This document shows, piece after piece, positions 36,596-47,697 of a DNA stretch of 64,000 nt. The stretch's first letter is position 1. Each line of letters opens with the position of its first letter. The notes under the pieces are model-generated. The model had not been told where the DNA came from and searched no databases. It saw only the letters and a program-made list of their open reading frames with translations. The DNA comes from Hymenobacter montanus (GTDB lineage: Bacteria; Bacteroidota; Bacteroidia; Cytophagales; Hymenobacteraceae), in the NCBI RefSeq assembly GCF_014699115.1, contig NZ_JACXAD010000016.1, positions 62,001 to 126,000 on the forward strand, written 5' to 3'. The position numbers were made by a program, and so were the translations under genes.

Positions 36596-37873
36596 CTATG
36601 AGGCCATTTTCTCTCTCCCGCCGCCCGCTGGCCGGCGCAGCGACCAGGCCCAGTAGCCGCCCAGCACCAACTGGGCCAGCAGCCAGCCCAGCACCACTCC
36701 GCTGGCCTGGTAGTGCCCCGTCAGCCAGCGCACCGACAGCAGCGACACCCCAATGCTGAGCACGTAGCCCCCGAAATAATGCCGCGAATCGGCCTGCAGC
36801 CGCACTGTGAGCCGCAGCGGATACACCAGGACAATCACCAGGTAGAGCAGGCAACACCAGCGCAGCAGGCCGGCGTAGTCGGTGCCCCCGGCCGGTCCCA
36901 GCCGGGCCACCAGCGGCCCGGCCCCGGCCGCCAGCAGCGCCAGCACTGGCGCGGCCGCCAGCAGCATCTTGCGGGCCAGCGCTGCCCGCTCGGTCACAAA
37001 GCGTTGCGGGGCCCTGCTAAAGCTCTGGCTAAGGCGCGGCAGCGCGTAGTTTTCCACCGTCTGCAGCCCCATATTGAAGAGGCCCATGGCCGTTTGGGCC
37101 AGCCGCAGCACCCCCAGCATCACCGGCGAGCCTGCCCAGCCCGCAAACACCAGCAGCACATTGGCCGAGGCCCATTGTAGCAGGGCCGTGGGCAGCAGCC
37201 AGCGCACCTGCCGCCCGTGCCGCCGGCCAAACCAGCGCCCGCCCCGCAGGCTAGGCCAGGTACCTAGCGCCCCCGCGCTCAGCAGCAGCGCCGGCATGGT
37301 GGTGAGGCCCACGGCCCACATCACCTGGGGCAGGGTGGCCGGGCCGGGCCCCAGCGCCAGCAGCCCCAGCACCAGCAGTTGCCCCCCGCCCGATACTACG
37401 TCGCTGAGCAGGGCGGCCTGCACCTGCCCGCCGGCCAGCAGCAGTTTGCGCAGGGTATCCTGCACGGTGGCGGCGGCTAGCAGCAGCACAAAAGCCGGCA
37501 GCACTGCCGCTGCCTGCGGCAGCCACCGTGCGCCGGCCACGATGCCCAGCACCGCCAGTCCGCTAACTACCAGCTGCCAGCCCAGCAGTAACCGCCGATA
37601 AGCCGGGCGGCGGGTGGCCGGCAGCCCCCCGAGTACCACCTGCATGGGTTGGCTGATAATGGCCCCCTGCCCGGCCAACACGAGCAGCAACACGAGCTGC
37701 CAGGCGCTGTACGCGCCAAAAATCTGAATTCCCCACAGCTTGGCAATGAAAAGGTTAGTAATAAACGTGGTGCCGCTTACGGTGGCCTGCCCGGCCACCA
37801 CCCAGTAGCGCGGCGCTACCGCCAGGCGCCCCAGACCAGCGGCCCGGGGCGCGAGGGTTAGCGTGCTGCTCAC
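36596..37873 (-). CDS. Polysaccharide flippase (Wzx/MATE-like)
   Basis: 425 residues from a GTG start at 37873 that overlaps the stop of the preceding gene (GTGA); an apparent longer frame back to 38014 would run antiparallel to nothing but into the coding sequence of the Wzc-like gene and has low-complexity Pro/Arg content. About twelve hydrophobic helices; VSGTTFITNLFIAKLWGIQI and FGAYSAWQLVLLLVLAGQGA are typical of oligosaccharide flippases. It should move the lipid-linked repeat unit across the cytoplasmic membrane. Last gene of the receiver-Wza-Wzc-flippase operon. Confidence 0.85.
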   Translation of the reverse strand: MSSTLTLAPRAAGLGRLAVAPRYWVVAGQATVSGTTFITNLFIAKLWGIQIFGAYSAWQLVLLLVLAGQGAIISQPMQVVLGGLPATRRPAYRRLLLGWQLVVSGLAVLGIVAGARWLPQAAAVLPAFVLLLAAATVQDTLRKLLLAGGQVQAALLSDVVSGGGQLLVLGLLALGPGPATLPQVMWAVGLTTMPALLLSAGALGTWPSLRGGRWFGRRHGRQVRWLLPTALLQWASANVLLVFAGWAGSPVMLGVLRLAQTAMGLFNMGLQTVENYALPRLSQSFSRAPQRFVTERAALARKMLLAAAPVLALLAAGAGPLVARLGPAGGTDYAGLLRWCCLLYLVIVLVYPLRLTVRLQADSRHYFGGYVLSIGVSLLSVRWLTGHYQASGVVLGWLLAQLVLGGYWAWSLRRPAGGGREKMAS

Positions 37874-40014
37874 GCCTGCAGGTCGAGGCCGGCGGGCAGG
37901 GTCAGGCCGTCGGCTTCGGGCGCGGCGCGGCGCGGGGCGCGGCGTATCCAGCGGCGCACGCGGCGGGCCAGCAGGCGGCCGAAGCCGGGGTCGTAGCCGG
38001 CGCGGTTCAGGCACAGCTGCACGTTGGGCAGCTGGTATTCGGCTATCAGCAGGTCCAGTTCGGCCAGGCGGGCGGTGGGCGTGCTGCGCCCGTCGATGAC
38101 GACCAGGTTGGCTTGCGCGCCGGTCATCACGGCCAGGGAGTAGCTATCGTGGGCCAGGGGCACGTTCTGAATGAGCAGCAGCTCATCGGGCTGGGCGTCG
38201 GGGTTGGGCGATAGGTCGTCGGTGAGCACCAAGGCCCGCAGCTTCAGGCCCTGCATCAGCAGCGCGTCCCGCAGCCGCTCAAAGAAGAACGCCTGCCCTT
38301 CGCGGTCAGTAAAGGCGTTGATGACCAGCTTAGTGCCGGGGGCCAGCAGGCCCTTGAGCGCCAGCCGGGTTACTAACTGCTTGAAGAAGGCCAATTGCCC
38401 GCCCGGCTCGTCGCCGAGGTGCGGAATGCTGGCCGCCAGCGTCGTGTCCGTCTCCTTCTGCACGCCGTAAGCATTGCCGGGCGTGGCGCGCACGCCAGCT
38501 ATCAGGTAGGCCAGCACCGTGCCCAGCACCAGGCCCAGAAAGCCCGAAATCAGCAGCACCAGGCCCCGGTTGGGCGACTTGGGCTCGATGGGCACCAGCC
38601 CGGCCGCAATGATGCGGTGGTAGGTAATGGGCGTGGCCTTGGCAATTTCGGCCTCCGTTTCCTTCTCCCGCAGGAAGGTGTACAGCTTCTCATTGAGCTG
38701 AAAGTCCCGCTCCAGAATGGCCAAATCCTTTTCCCGCGTGGGCAAGCCCTTAAACGCGCCTTGCGACTGCGAAATGCTACGGTCAATATCGCGGTAGCGG
38801 ATGGTGAGCGTGTTGCGCGTGTTGCGCACGCTTTCCAGCAGGTAATTGTTCAGGTCGGCCAGCTTCATGTCCACGGCCTTCACGTGGCTGTCCTCAGGCG
38901 TAAAGCGCAGCAGCAAATCGTGCTTCTCGGCCTGCAGATCCTTGATGCGCTTCACGATGTCGGTCGAAAGCATGTCGTTGAAGGCTTGAAAGTTGGGGGC
39001 CAGCGTCAGGGCTTTATCCCTGCCCGAGGTCATGTAGGAGTACAGGTCATTCACCGCCGCCAGGCTCATCTGAATGTTGGCCCGCTGAATTTTCAGCTCC
39101 GCGATTTTGTGCAGGTCGGTTTCCGTTTCCTGCTTAATGTTGACGATGCGCTTGCGGTCGCGGTAGTCCTCCACCGAGTCTTCGGAGTGCGCCAGCGTTT
39201 TGCGCACGGTCTTCAACTGCTCGGCAATCGAGGCCGAGGTAGCGTTCACCACCTTGTACTTGGTGGCCATGTAATCTTCGAGGTACACCTTGGTCAGGGC
39301 ATTCACCAGCTCGGCGGCCTTCTGCGCCACGGGGTTCTGGTAGCTGATGCGCAGCACGGGCACGTCAGGGTCGGTGCTGCTCACGTCGAGCTGCCGGCCG
39401 ATGGCCTCAATCAGCCGGCCCCGGTCGTGGCGCACCAGCCGGTAGTGGCCGGCCAGGGGCACGTCGGGGCGCTTTTTCAGCAGCGCGAGGTTGGCCGAGA
39501 TGCGCATATCGGCCCCGGCCAAGTGCAGGCTGTCGCCCAGCTTGCCGGTCACCACCTCGTCCGAGGGCGCGGTCACCGTTACCAGCCCGGCCTCGTCAAT
39601 CACCAGGTCAAAGTTCTGGTCGGCCCACTGGGGGTTGTGCAGCGTCATGTTGGCCAGAAATGGGCTGGTCGCGTACATTTCGCTGCTGCGCAGCTTGCCC
39701 ACGCGGTAGGTGCTCACGTCGAAGTTGAGGCTGTCGAGGGCCCGGGCCAGCAGCAGGGGCGAGCGCATCAGCTCCACTTCGGCGCTGGCCCGGTTCACCA
39801 GCGAAAACGCGTCGGAGTTCTTAATCAAGGTTGTATTCATGGCCCCTTCGTTGGAGTCGGCCAGCTTGATTTTGGCCGTGCTTTCGTACATCGGCGTGGC
39901 ATAGCGCAGGTACTGCCAGGCGGCGGCCAGGCTGAGCCCCAGGCACACCAGAATAATGGGCAGCCCTTTCCAAAGCGGGCGGAGCAAGTGGGTAGTGGGG
40001 GAAGAGTCGCTCAT
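37870..40014 (-). CDS. Wzc-like polysaccharide co-polymerase lacking a Walker A motif
   Basis: 714 residues. An N-terminal Wzz domain (membrane helix at about 18-35; YATPMYESTAKIKLADSNEG), a long periplasmic coiled coil (about 220-440), a second membrane helix (GLVLLISGFLGLVLGTVLAY), then a C-terminal domain in the position of the tyrosine kinase. That domain reads GTKLVINAFTDREGQAFFFE where a bacterial tyrosine kinase would have GxGKS/T, and there is no terminal tyrosine cluster (ends LTLPAGLDLQA). So it should act in chain-length control and export but not as a kinase. It follows the Wza-like gene by two bases and overlaps the flippase start. Confidence 0.88.
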   Translation of the reverse strand: MSDSSPTTHLLRPLWKGLPIILVCLGLSLAAAWQYLRYATPMYESTAKIKLADSNEGAMNTTLIKNSDAFSLVNRASAEVELMRSPLLLARALDSLNFDVSTYRVGKLRSSEMYATSPFLANMTLHNPQWADQNFDLVIDEAGLVTVTAPSDEVVTGKLGDSLHLAGADMRISANLALLKKRPDVPLAGHYRLVRHDRGRLIEAIGRQLDVSSTDPDVPVLRISYQNPVAQKAAELVNALTKVYLEDYMATKYKVVNATSASIAEQLKTVRKTLAHSEDSVEDYRDRKRIVNIKQETETDLHKIAELKIQRANIQMSLAAVNDLYSYMTSGRDKALTLAPNFQAFNDMLSTDIVKRIKDLQAEKHDLLLRFTPEDSHVKAVDMKLADLNNYLLESVRNTRNTLTIRYRDIDRSISQSQGAFKGLPTREKDLAILERDFQLNEKLYTFLREKETEAEIAKATPITYHRIIAAGLVPIEPKSPNRGLVLLISGFLGLVLGTVLAYLIAGVRATPGNAYGVQKETDTTLAASIPHLGDEPGGQLAFFKQLVTRLALKGLLAPGTKLVINAFTDREGQAFFFERLRDALLMQGLKLRALVLTDDLSPNPDAQPDELLLIQNVPLAHDSYSLAVMTGAQANLVVIDGRSTPTARLAELDLLIAEYQLPNVQLCLNRAGYDPGFGRLLARRVRRWIRRAPRRAAPEADGLTLPAGLDLQA

Positions 40015-40016
40015 AA

Positions 40017-40784
40017 TTATTTGGTTGCGAAAAAGCGGGTAATGACGAGAACGGTGCTCACGATGGAGGCAATGCCGAGCACCGAGGGGGCCTTGCGGTC
40101 GAACTGCTTGCCGCTCTTGGCGGGCACGTACACCACGTCGCCGGGCACCACCACGATGTTGTTGAGGTCGAAGGCGCTCAATTGGGTCAGGTCCATTTCC
40201 ACGGCCTGGGTGCCGCCCGCGGCCGGCCGCAGCAGCTTCACGTGGCGCTTGTCGGCATAGACGCCCATGTCGCCGGCCTTGCCCAGCACTTCCACCAGGG
40301 TGTTGCGCTCTTTTTCGAGCCGCTGCTTGCCGGGCAGGCCCACTTCACCCAGCACGGTGGTTTCCATATTGAGCACCTTCAGCGTCAGCTGGGGGGCCAA
40401 AATCCACTTGCTCAGCATTTTTTCGAATAGTTCTTCGGCTTCAGGCACCGTTAAGCCTTCCACGTGCACGTTACCCATCTTAGGTACATTGATATTGCCC
40501 TGGGCATCAACCATGGTCCATTTGCCCTCGGTTTCGTTCACGCTGTAGTGCCCGTAGATGGAGCCCACGCTCAGCTCCTCATGGTCCCACACGCTCACGC
40601 TGATTTTGTCGTCTTTGCGCAGGTGGTACTGGTAGTTGGGCCCCACGTCGAGCGCGCTGGCCGGCGGCAGCTTCTTCTTGGTTACAAACATGTTTTGGGT
40701 GCAGCTGCTCAGTAGGCTAAGCACCAGCAGCAGGCAGAGTTGCAGCGAGCGGTGCCGAATGGTGGAGATGGTGTTCATTATCAT
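40017..40784 (-). CDS. Wza-like polysaccharide export lipoprotein
   Basis: 255 residues from the ATG at 40784, which overlaps the receiver gene's stop (ATGA); an ATG two codons later is also possible. Signal with lipobox LSSC near residue 28. Then a Poly_export domain (NYQYHLRKDDKISVSVWDHE, MVDAQGNINVPKMGNVHVEG) and SLBB-type repeats (TTVLGEVGLPGKQRLEKERN, VVVPGDVVYVPAKSGKQF). A C-terminal hydrophobic helix is present. It should form the outer-membrane export channel together with the Wzc-like protein encoded next. Confidence 0.92.
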   Translation of the reverse strand: MIMNTISTIRHRSLQLCLLLVLSLLSSCTQNMFVTKKKLPPASALDVGPNYQYHLRKDDKISVSVWDHEELSVGSIYGHYSVNETEGKWTMVDAQGNINVPKMGNVHVEGLTVPEAEELFEKMLSKWILAPQLTLKVLNMETTVLGEVGLPGKQRLEKERNTLVEVLGKAGDMGVYADKRHVKLLRPAAGGTQAVEMDLTQLSAFDLNNIVVVPGDVVYVPAKSGKQFDRKAPSVLGIASIVSTVLVITRFFATK

Positions 40785-41275
40785 GAAATTGGAGGGTTGG
40801 TAAACCCCCGGGAGCCCCGTGCCGGCAATACTTTGGGCAGAGAATTGAGAAAGGATTTGAAGCGGGAGGGCCGGGCCAGCTGGCGCTTTTCGAGCAGGTC
40901 GCGCATGGCCCCAATCTTGTCGAGCACGGCCACGAGACGCTCGCCCAGATGCTCGTTCTTAATCACGTAGTCGAAGGCGCCCAGCTTAAGCGAATCGACG
41001 GCCACCTGCATCTTGCTCTGGCCGCTCACCAGCACCACGTAGGTGTCGGGGTTGAAGCGCTTGATGGCCCGCAGCGCATCGGTGCCCGACACGCTGCCCA
41101 TCATCTGATCCAGGAAAATGATGTCCGGCTCCTCAATGAGCGAATCCAGGCAGTCCGCCCCGTTATCAAACAGGTGCACGTCGTGGAATCCGTAGTTCCG
41201 CATCGCTTGCTCCATCAGGCAGCGGCAGTAAGGGTCATCGTCGACCAGAAAGATTTTAAGGGAAGTATCGGGCAT
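40781..41275 (-). CDS. Receiver-domain response regulator without output domain
   Basis: 164 residues from the ATG at 41275 (MPDTSLKIFLVDDDPYCRCL); an ATG at 41305 would lie inside promoter E and upstream of its predicted transcription start. The receiver has the acidic triad, phosphoacceptor Asp in IIFLDQMMGSVSG, the conserved Ser of VLVSGQSK and Lys in YVIKNEHL. After about residue 125 comes a basic tail (RQLARPSRFKSFLNSLPKVL) with no recognisable output domain. It could be a phosphorelay intermediate or bind a partner of the export machinery. It is the first gene of the export operon. Confidence 0.9.
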   Translation of the reverse strand: MPDTSLKIFLVDDDPYCRCLMEQAMRNYGFHDVHLFDNGADCLDSLIEEPDIIFLDQMMGSVSGTDALRAIKRFNPDTYVVLVSGQSKMQVAVDSLKLGAFDYVIKNEHLGERLVAVLDKIGAMRDLLEKRQLARPSRFKSFLNSLPKVLPARGSRGFTNPPIS

Positions 41276-41299
41276 GGCGTTTTCGTTTGGCGGGAGCAA

Positions 41300-41316
41300 G
41301 GCCAAGCGAGTGCCAA
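41300..41316 (-). promoter_or_regulatory. Sigma-54-type promoter E, for the receiver-Wza-Wzc-flippase operon
   Basis: Minus strand TTGGCACTCGCTTGGCC: perfect -24 box and GG-N10-GC spacing. Predicted start near 41289, thirteen bases before the ATG at 41275. Its -12 box (TGGCC) is the same as in promoter A. Palindrome E is 64 bases upstream. Confidence 0.7.
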
Positions 41317-41380
41317 AACGGATAGATTAAATCAAATCACTAATTACCAATGAGATAAAATCACTTTTTGCAAATGCAGC

Positions 41381-41416
41381 GCTCCATATTCCAGAGATGT
41401 ATCTGAAATATGGAGC
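41381..41416. promoter_or_regulatory. Palindromic activator site E
   Basis: Arms GCTCCATATTCCAGA (41381-41395) and TCTGAAATATGGAGC (41402-41416), one mismatch, spacer of six bases (GATGTA) where the others have seven. The gap to promoter E is about 30 % G+C by hand count. Confidence 0.7.
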
Positions 41417-41419
41417 ACT

Positions 41420-42184
41420 GGTGAGGTAGTTGAAATGAGGGGTGGTTTAAATGAAAATATAATTATTATGGCTTATACTGAGTATTGTGTCGGTGTAATA
41501 ATTCCTTGTGAACAAAGGAATTGGCGATATTTCCTAAGTCAGGAGGACTTCAGAATTTGAATTATATTTATACTTTTGGGTCGGATGCTCCACACTCGCT
41601 TCCGCTGCAACGGCGTCCATCCGGCGCGTTATCTAACCCATCCAAGCTACGGTTCCAATGAATGAGCCCCGTTATAAAGCACTGATGGCATCGAGCCGGG
41701 AGTAGCGGCCTATCGTGGCATCGGTTTTCTGCTTCGTCTGGTTCTTGACGAATTAATGGGACTGCCCGTTGAGCTTGGCCGTGGCAATGAAGAAAGCCCG
41801 TCGCGCATGGGCCGGGTACTTATGACCCAAGTGCGCTCTCATGAGTACGTTCACGCGTCGACCCGAAAGCCGGCGCTGCGAAGGCGGGCCCCTTCGCCGG
41901 TTTTGCCCCGAGCGAGACAAACAGCGGGCCAATGGTACGTTCCCCAGCCGTTCCATCCATGCCTTGCAGGCGCGGATGAGGCAGAAAAGTGGGTTGGAAG
42001 CGTAGTAAACCGCCTTTTGCTCCAATTCGCCGGCTTGGTTGGTTTTGCTTCTGGGAAGATTCAGAATAAGGGCCGCGTCGGTCAGCCGCTACCCGGCCCC
42101 CGTGCTTTATCGTCTTGCTCCGGCGCTGGGGCCCAGCCAGGACGGAGCAGAGCCACACCGTCGGAGCCTCCATCTGAGTTCGCC
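41420..42184. other. Region without a recognisable gene (765 bases)
   Basis: Several open frames of 90-120 codons exist on the minus strand (for example 41753-42025 and 41820-42173), but they overlap one another, have no recognisable motif and Arg/Pro/Ser-heavy composition. The left part up to about 41580 is AT-rich. It may hold decayed sequence. I can name nothing in it. Confidence 0.4.
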
Positions 42185-44266
42185 TTACTTCTTCATAATT
42201 GTAAACTCCACCCGCCGGTTCTTGGCGCGGGTCTCTTCCCGGTCGTTGCTGGCAATGGGCTTGGTGCCACCGAAGCCTTCCGTGGTGATGCGGCTGCTGT
42301 TGATGCCGTGGCTGCTGAGGTATTTCTTCACCTCATTCACTCGATCCTTGCTCAGCTTGAGGTTGAGCGCCGGGTCGCCCTGGTTATCGGTGTGGCCGGA
42401 GATTTTGATTTCTACGGTCGGATAATCCCGCATGATGCGGATGAGGCGAACCAGCTCGGGGTACGAGTTGGGGGTGAGGTAGTACTTACTCTGTTGGAAG
42501 AAGATGTTATTCATCTTCACCGTCTGGCCCACGGTGAAGGGCACGAGGAACAGATCCTGCTTCTGCTCGGAGTATTTGTTCTTGGCCGAGACGTCGAGGT
42601 TGGCGTTTTCGGCGATGTAGCCTTTGGCTTCGGCGCGGTAGCCGTACTGCACGCCGGTCGGCAGGACGATGGTATAAGAACCATCAACGGGGTCGGTTTC
42701 GGTGATGCCGATTTCCTCGCCCGTCAGCAGGTTTTCGTAGTGAATAATGGCCCGTACGGGCTTGCGGGTATTTTGGTCGAGCACCCGGCCGGTCACCAGC
42801 GTGACCACTTCGGGCTGAAACGCGGGCGCCAGCGAAATGCGGAAGATGTCCTTGGAGTTGCCAATGCCGTTACGCGACGACACCAGGTAGGCATCCTGCC
42901 CCGCCGCCGAAATCGTGTAGTAGGCGTCGAAGTCCGGCGAGTTCACAACGGGCCCCAGGTTGCGGGGCTGGCTCCAGTTGGTCCAGGTGTCGTCTAGGCG
43001 CTTAGTGTAGAAAATGTCGGACTTGCCGTAGCCGCCCCGGCCCTCACTGGCGAAGTACAGCGTTTTTTCGTCGGCGGCCAGAAAGGGGGCAAAGTCCGAC
43101 TTCACGGTGTTGACGTTCGGGCCCAGATTTTTAGGCTTGCTCCACGTGTTCGCGACGTCCGGCACGGGAAAGCTCACGAACAAGTCCTGCCCGCCCTTGC
43201 CATCGGGGCGCTCCACGGCCATCAGCAGGGCCTTACCCGAAGTAGCCAGAAAAAAGTCGACGTGTTCCTTGTCCAGGTTCACGAAGTCCTTGATGTTCTG
43301 CTTAACCGGTTCGGTCCAGCCCATGCGGGTGCGCTTGCTCAGGCTGCAGCCTTGCGGGTCGATGGTGCCGTCGCGGTTGTAAATGTTGATGAGAATGGCG
43401 CTTTGGCCGTTGGCCGATACCGAGGCCAGGCCGTTGGGGTCATCGGGCGTGTTCACGGGGCTGCCGAGGTTGCGGGCCTGGCTCCAGGTTTTGTTTTTGC
43501 CGTTGATTAGGGTCGAGTAGTACACATCCTGGGGGTCGCGGCTGCCGCCCACGTTCTCAGGGTAGCTTTGGCGGGCAAAATACAGCGTCCGGCCATCGGG
43601 CGAAATCACCGGGTGCGTGTCGACGTACCGGGTGTTCACGTTCGGGCCCAGGTTTACCAGAGCCGAGTCGAACTGGGTCGATTTCACGGCGTCCGGTCCT
43701 TTGGGCGCATCGAAGGCCTGCTTAACCATGGTCGACGCGACGTCGGCAATGCCAATGGCGTCGATTTGATTGACGCCCTCCACTTTCGCCGTATTCAGGT
43801 GCACGACCACCCCCAAGGTGCGGTAGTCGGCGGCCGGAAACCGCACTTCCAGCGTGCGGAAGGGTTCGGGCAGGGGGCCAGGGTTGTTGTTAGCGTACAC
43901 TTCGTGGTGCCCTCCCTTGGTGTCGACCAACTCTATTTTGGTAATGGAACCAGGGTTGAAATTCTCAACCACCGTCACCTGCTGCGCGGCAATGGAGCGA
44001 GCAAAACGAACCTCAATAAACTCGTTCGGACCCTCTTTGCGGGGAGACCAGGCATCATTGCTGAGCTGGCCCAATGGCAGCGCGTTGGGCGTGCTCAGCA
44101 CTTGTTGGGGGGAAAAAGGTTCTTTGCCCTCTGATGTTTGCGACGACACGGCCACCAGGCGAGCGGCCCATTGAACCCGCTGGGCCTGGAGACTAGGGGC
44201 GGCAATCAGGAAAAAGGCCAGTAGCCCCAGCGACACTAACCGGCTTAAACTCATATGAATCATCAT
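42185..44266 (-). CDS. OmpA-family protein with beta-propeller and carboxypeptidase-regulatory-like domain
   Basis: 693 residues with a signal peptide (LGLLAFFLIAAPSLQAQ). Residues about 60-170 resemble a discoidin-like sandwich (FIEVRFARSIAAQQVTVVEN). A PD40/WD40-type propeller follows (THPVISPDGRTLYFARQ, ADEKTLYFASEGRGGYGKSD). Residues about 495-560 are a CarboxypepD_reg-like domain (TGRVLDQNTRKPVRAIIHYE). The C-terminus is OmpA/peptidoglycan-binding (VEIKISGHTDNQGDPALNLK, ASNDREETRAKNRRVEF). Bacteroidota proteins of this build, such as PorE of the T9SS, tie outer-membrane complexes to peptidoglycan. A fragment of a related gene survives at 10081-10160. Confidence 0.88.
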   Translation of the reverse strand: MMIHMSLSRLVSLGLLAFFLIAAPSLQAQRVQWAARLVAVSSQTSEGKEPFSPQQVLSTPNALPLGQLSNDAWSPRKEGPNEFIEVRFARSIAAQQVTVVENFNPGSITKIELVDTKGGHHEVYANNNPGPLPEPFRTLEVRFPAADYRTLGVVVHLNTAKVEGVNQIDAIGIADVASTMVKQAFDAPKGPDAVKSTQFDSALVNLGPNVNTRYVDTHPVISPDGRTLYFARQSYPENVGGSRDPQDVYYSTLINGKNKTWSQARNLGSPVNTPDDPNGLASVSANGQSAILINIYNRDGTIDPQGCSLSKRTRMGWTEPVKQNIKDFVNLDKEHVDFFLATSGKALLMAVERPDGKGGQDLFVSFPVPDVANTWSKPKNLGPNVNTVKSDFAPFLAADEKTLYFASEGRGGYGKSDIFYTKRLDDTWTNWSQPRNLGPVVNSPDFDAYYTISAAGQDAYLVSSRNGIGNSKDIFRISLAPAFQPEVVTLVTGRVLDQNTRKPVRAIIHYENLLTGEEIGITETDPVDGSYTIVLPTGVQYGYRAEAKGYIAENANLDVSAKNKYSEQKQDLFLVPFTVGQTVKMNNIFFQQSKYYLTPNSYPELVRLIRIMRDYPTVEIKISGHTDNQGDPALNLKLSKDRVNEVKKYLSSHGINSSRITTEGFGGTKPIASNDREETRAKNRRVEFTIMKK

Positions 44267-44730
44267 TACTAAAAGCAGAAAGCAAATTCTCTCGGACGCG
44301 TGCGCCAGAGCACAAATGCGGTGGCAGGCCCGAGCGGCTTTATTTGCAGCTAACCTAACAAAAAACTATTGCACAAACCCAGCGGGCTCATGTTGCATTC
44401 TGCCGAAGCAACTAGCCGAGGCAGCAGGTTGAATGCCATTTACACCTGATAATTCGGTGATATCCGGCACCTTCCGCTACCTGGCCAGGCTATAATCCGG
44501 CGTGTTGCGGATGAGAGAAATTAACTGATTAAGAGAGATTAACTAATTCGCTGAGCACAGGCACTAATGCAGGACAAGCTCCAGCGCTAAGGCCATAGGC
44601 CGCTTTTCTGCCGGATAGACGTCATCCGCCCCTGGCTCAAGCGTACGAGAAGAAGTGGTACCGCGCCCGGAATTAAGCTGATAATAAAGTATTGATAATT
44701 AGAATATTGATCACAGGTTTTCGGTTGGGC
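44267..44730. other. Intergenic region between the OmpA gene and the hybrid kinase gene (464 bases)
   Basis: No gene seen. It contains an imperfect palindrome ATCCG-N8-CGGAT (44495-44512) and next to it a doubled motif, AGAGAAATTAACT and AGAGAGATTAACT, repeated about 18 bases apart (about 44514-44545). No sigma-54-like element with correct spacing was found toward either gene. Confidence 0.45.
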
Positions 44731-47553
<2,823 letters not shown>

Positions 47554-47697
47554 AGCTGGGCGGGTAGATGTTTAATCGATAGACCCTGGTTAGAATTATT
47601 AATAGTGTATTACTGGGGATCATAATTATCCAAGCAGGAAATGACCCTTGGCTAAATATAAGCTATTTATCAATTGCTTGATGATTTCTGCGTGAAA

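Noticed and set aside
38395..40260. A 621-codon open frame on the plus strand
   Set aside because: It lies antisense to the well-supported Wzc-like and Wza-like genes; its His/Gly/Gln/Val-rich composition is the usual complement of G+C-rich codons.
41753..42173. Overlapping minus-strand frames as transposase remnants
   Set aside because: I found no DDE-type or other transposase motif and no terminal repeats; the composition is consistent with non-coding G+C-rich DNA.
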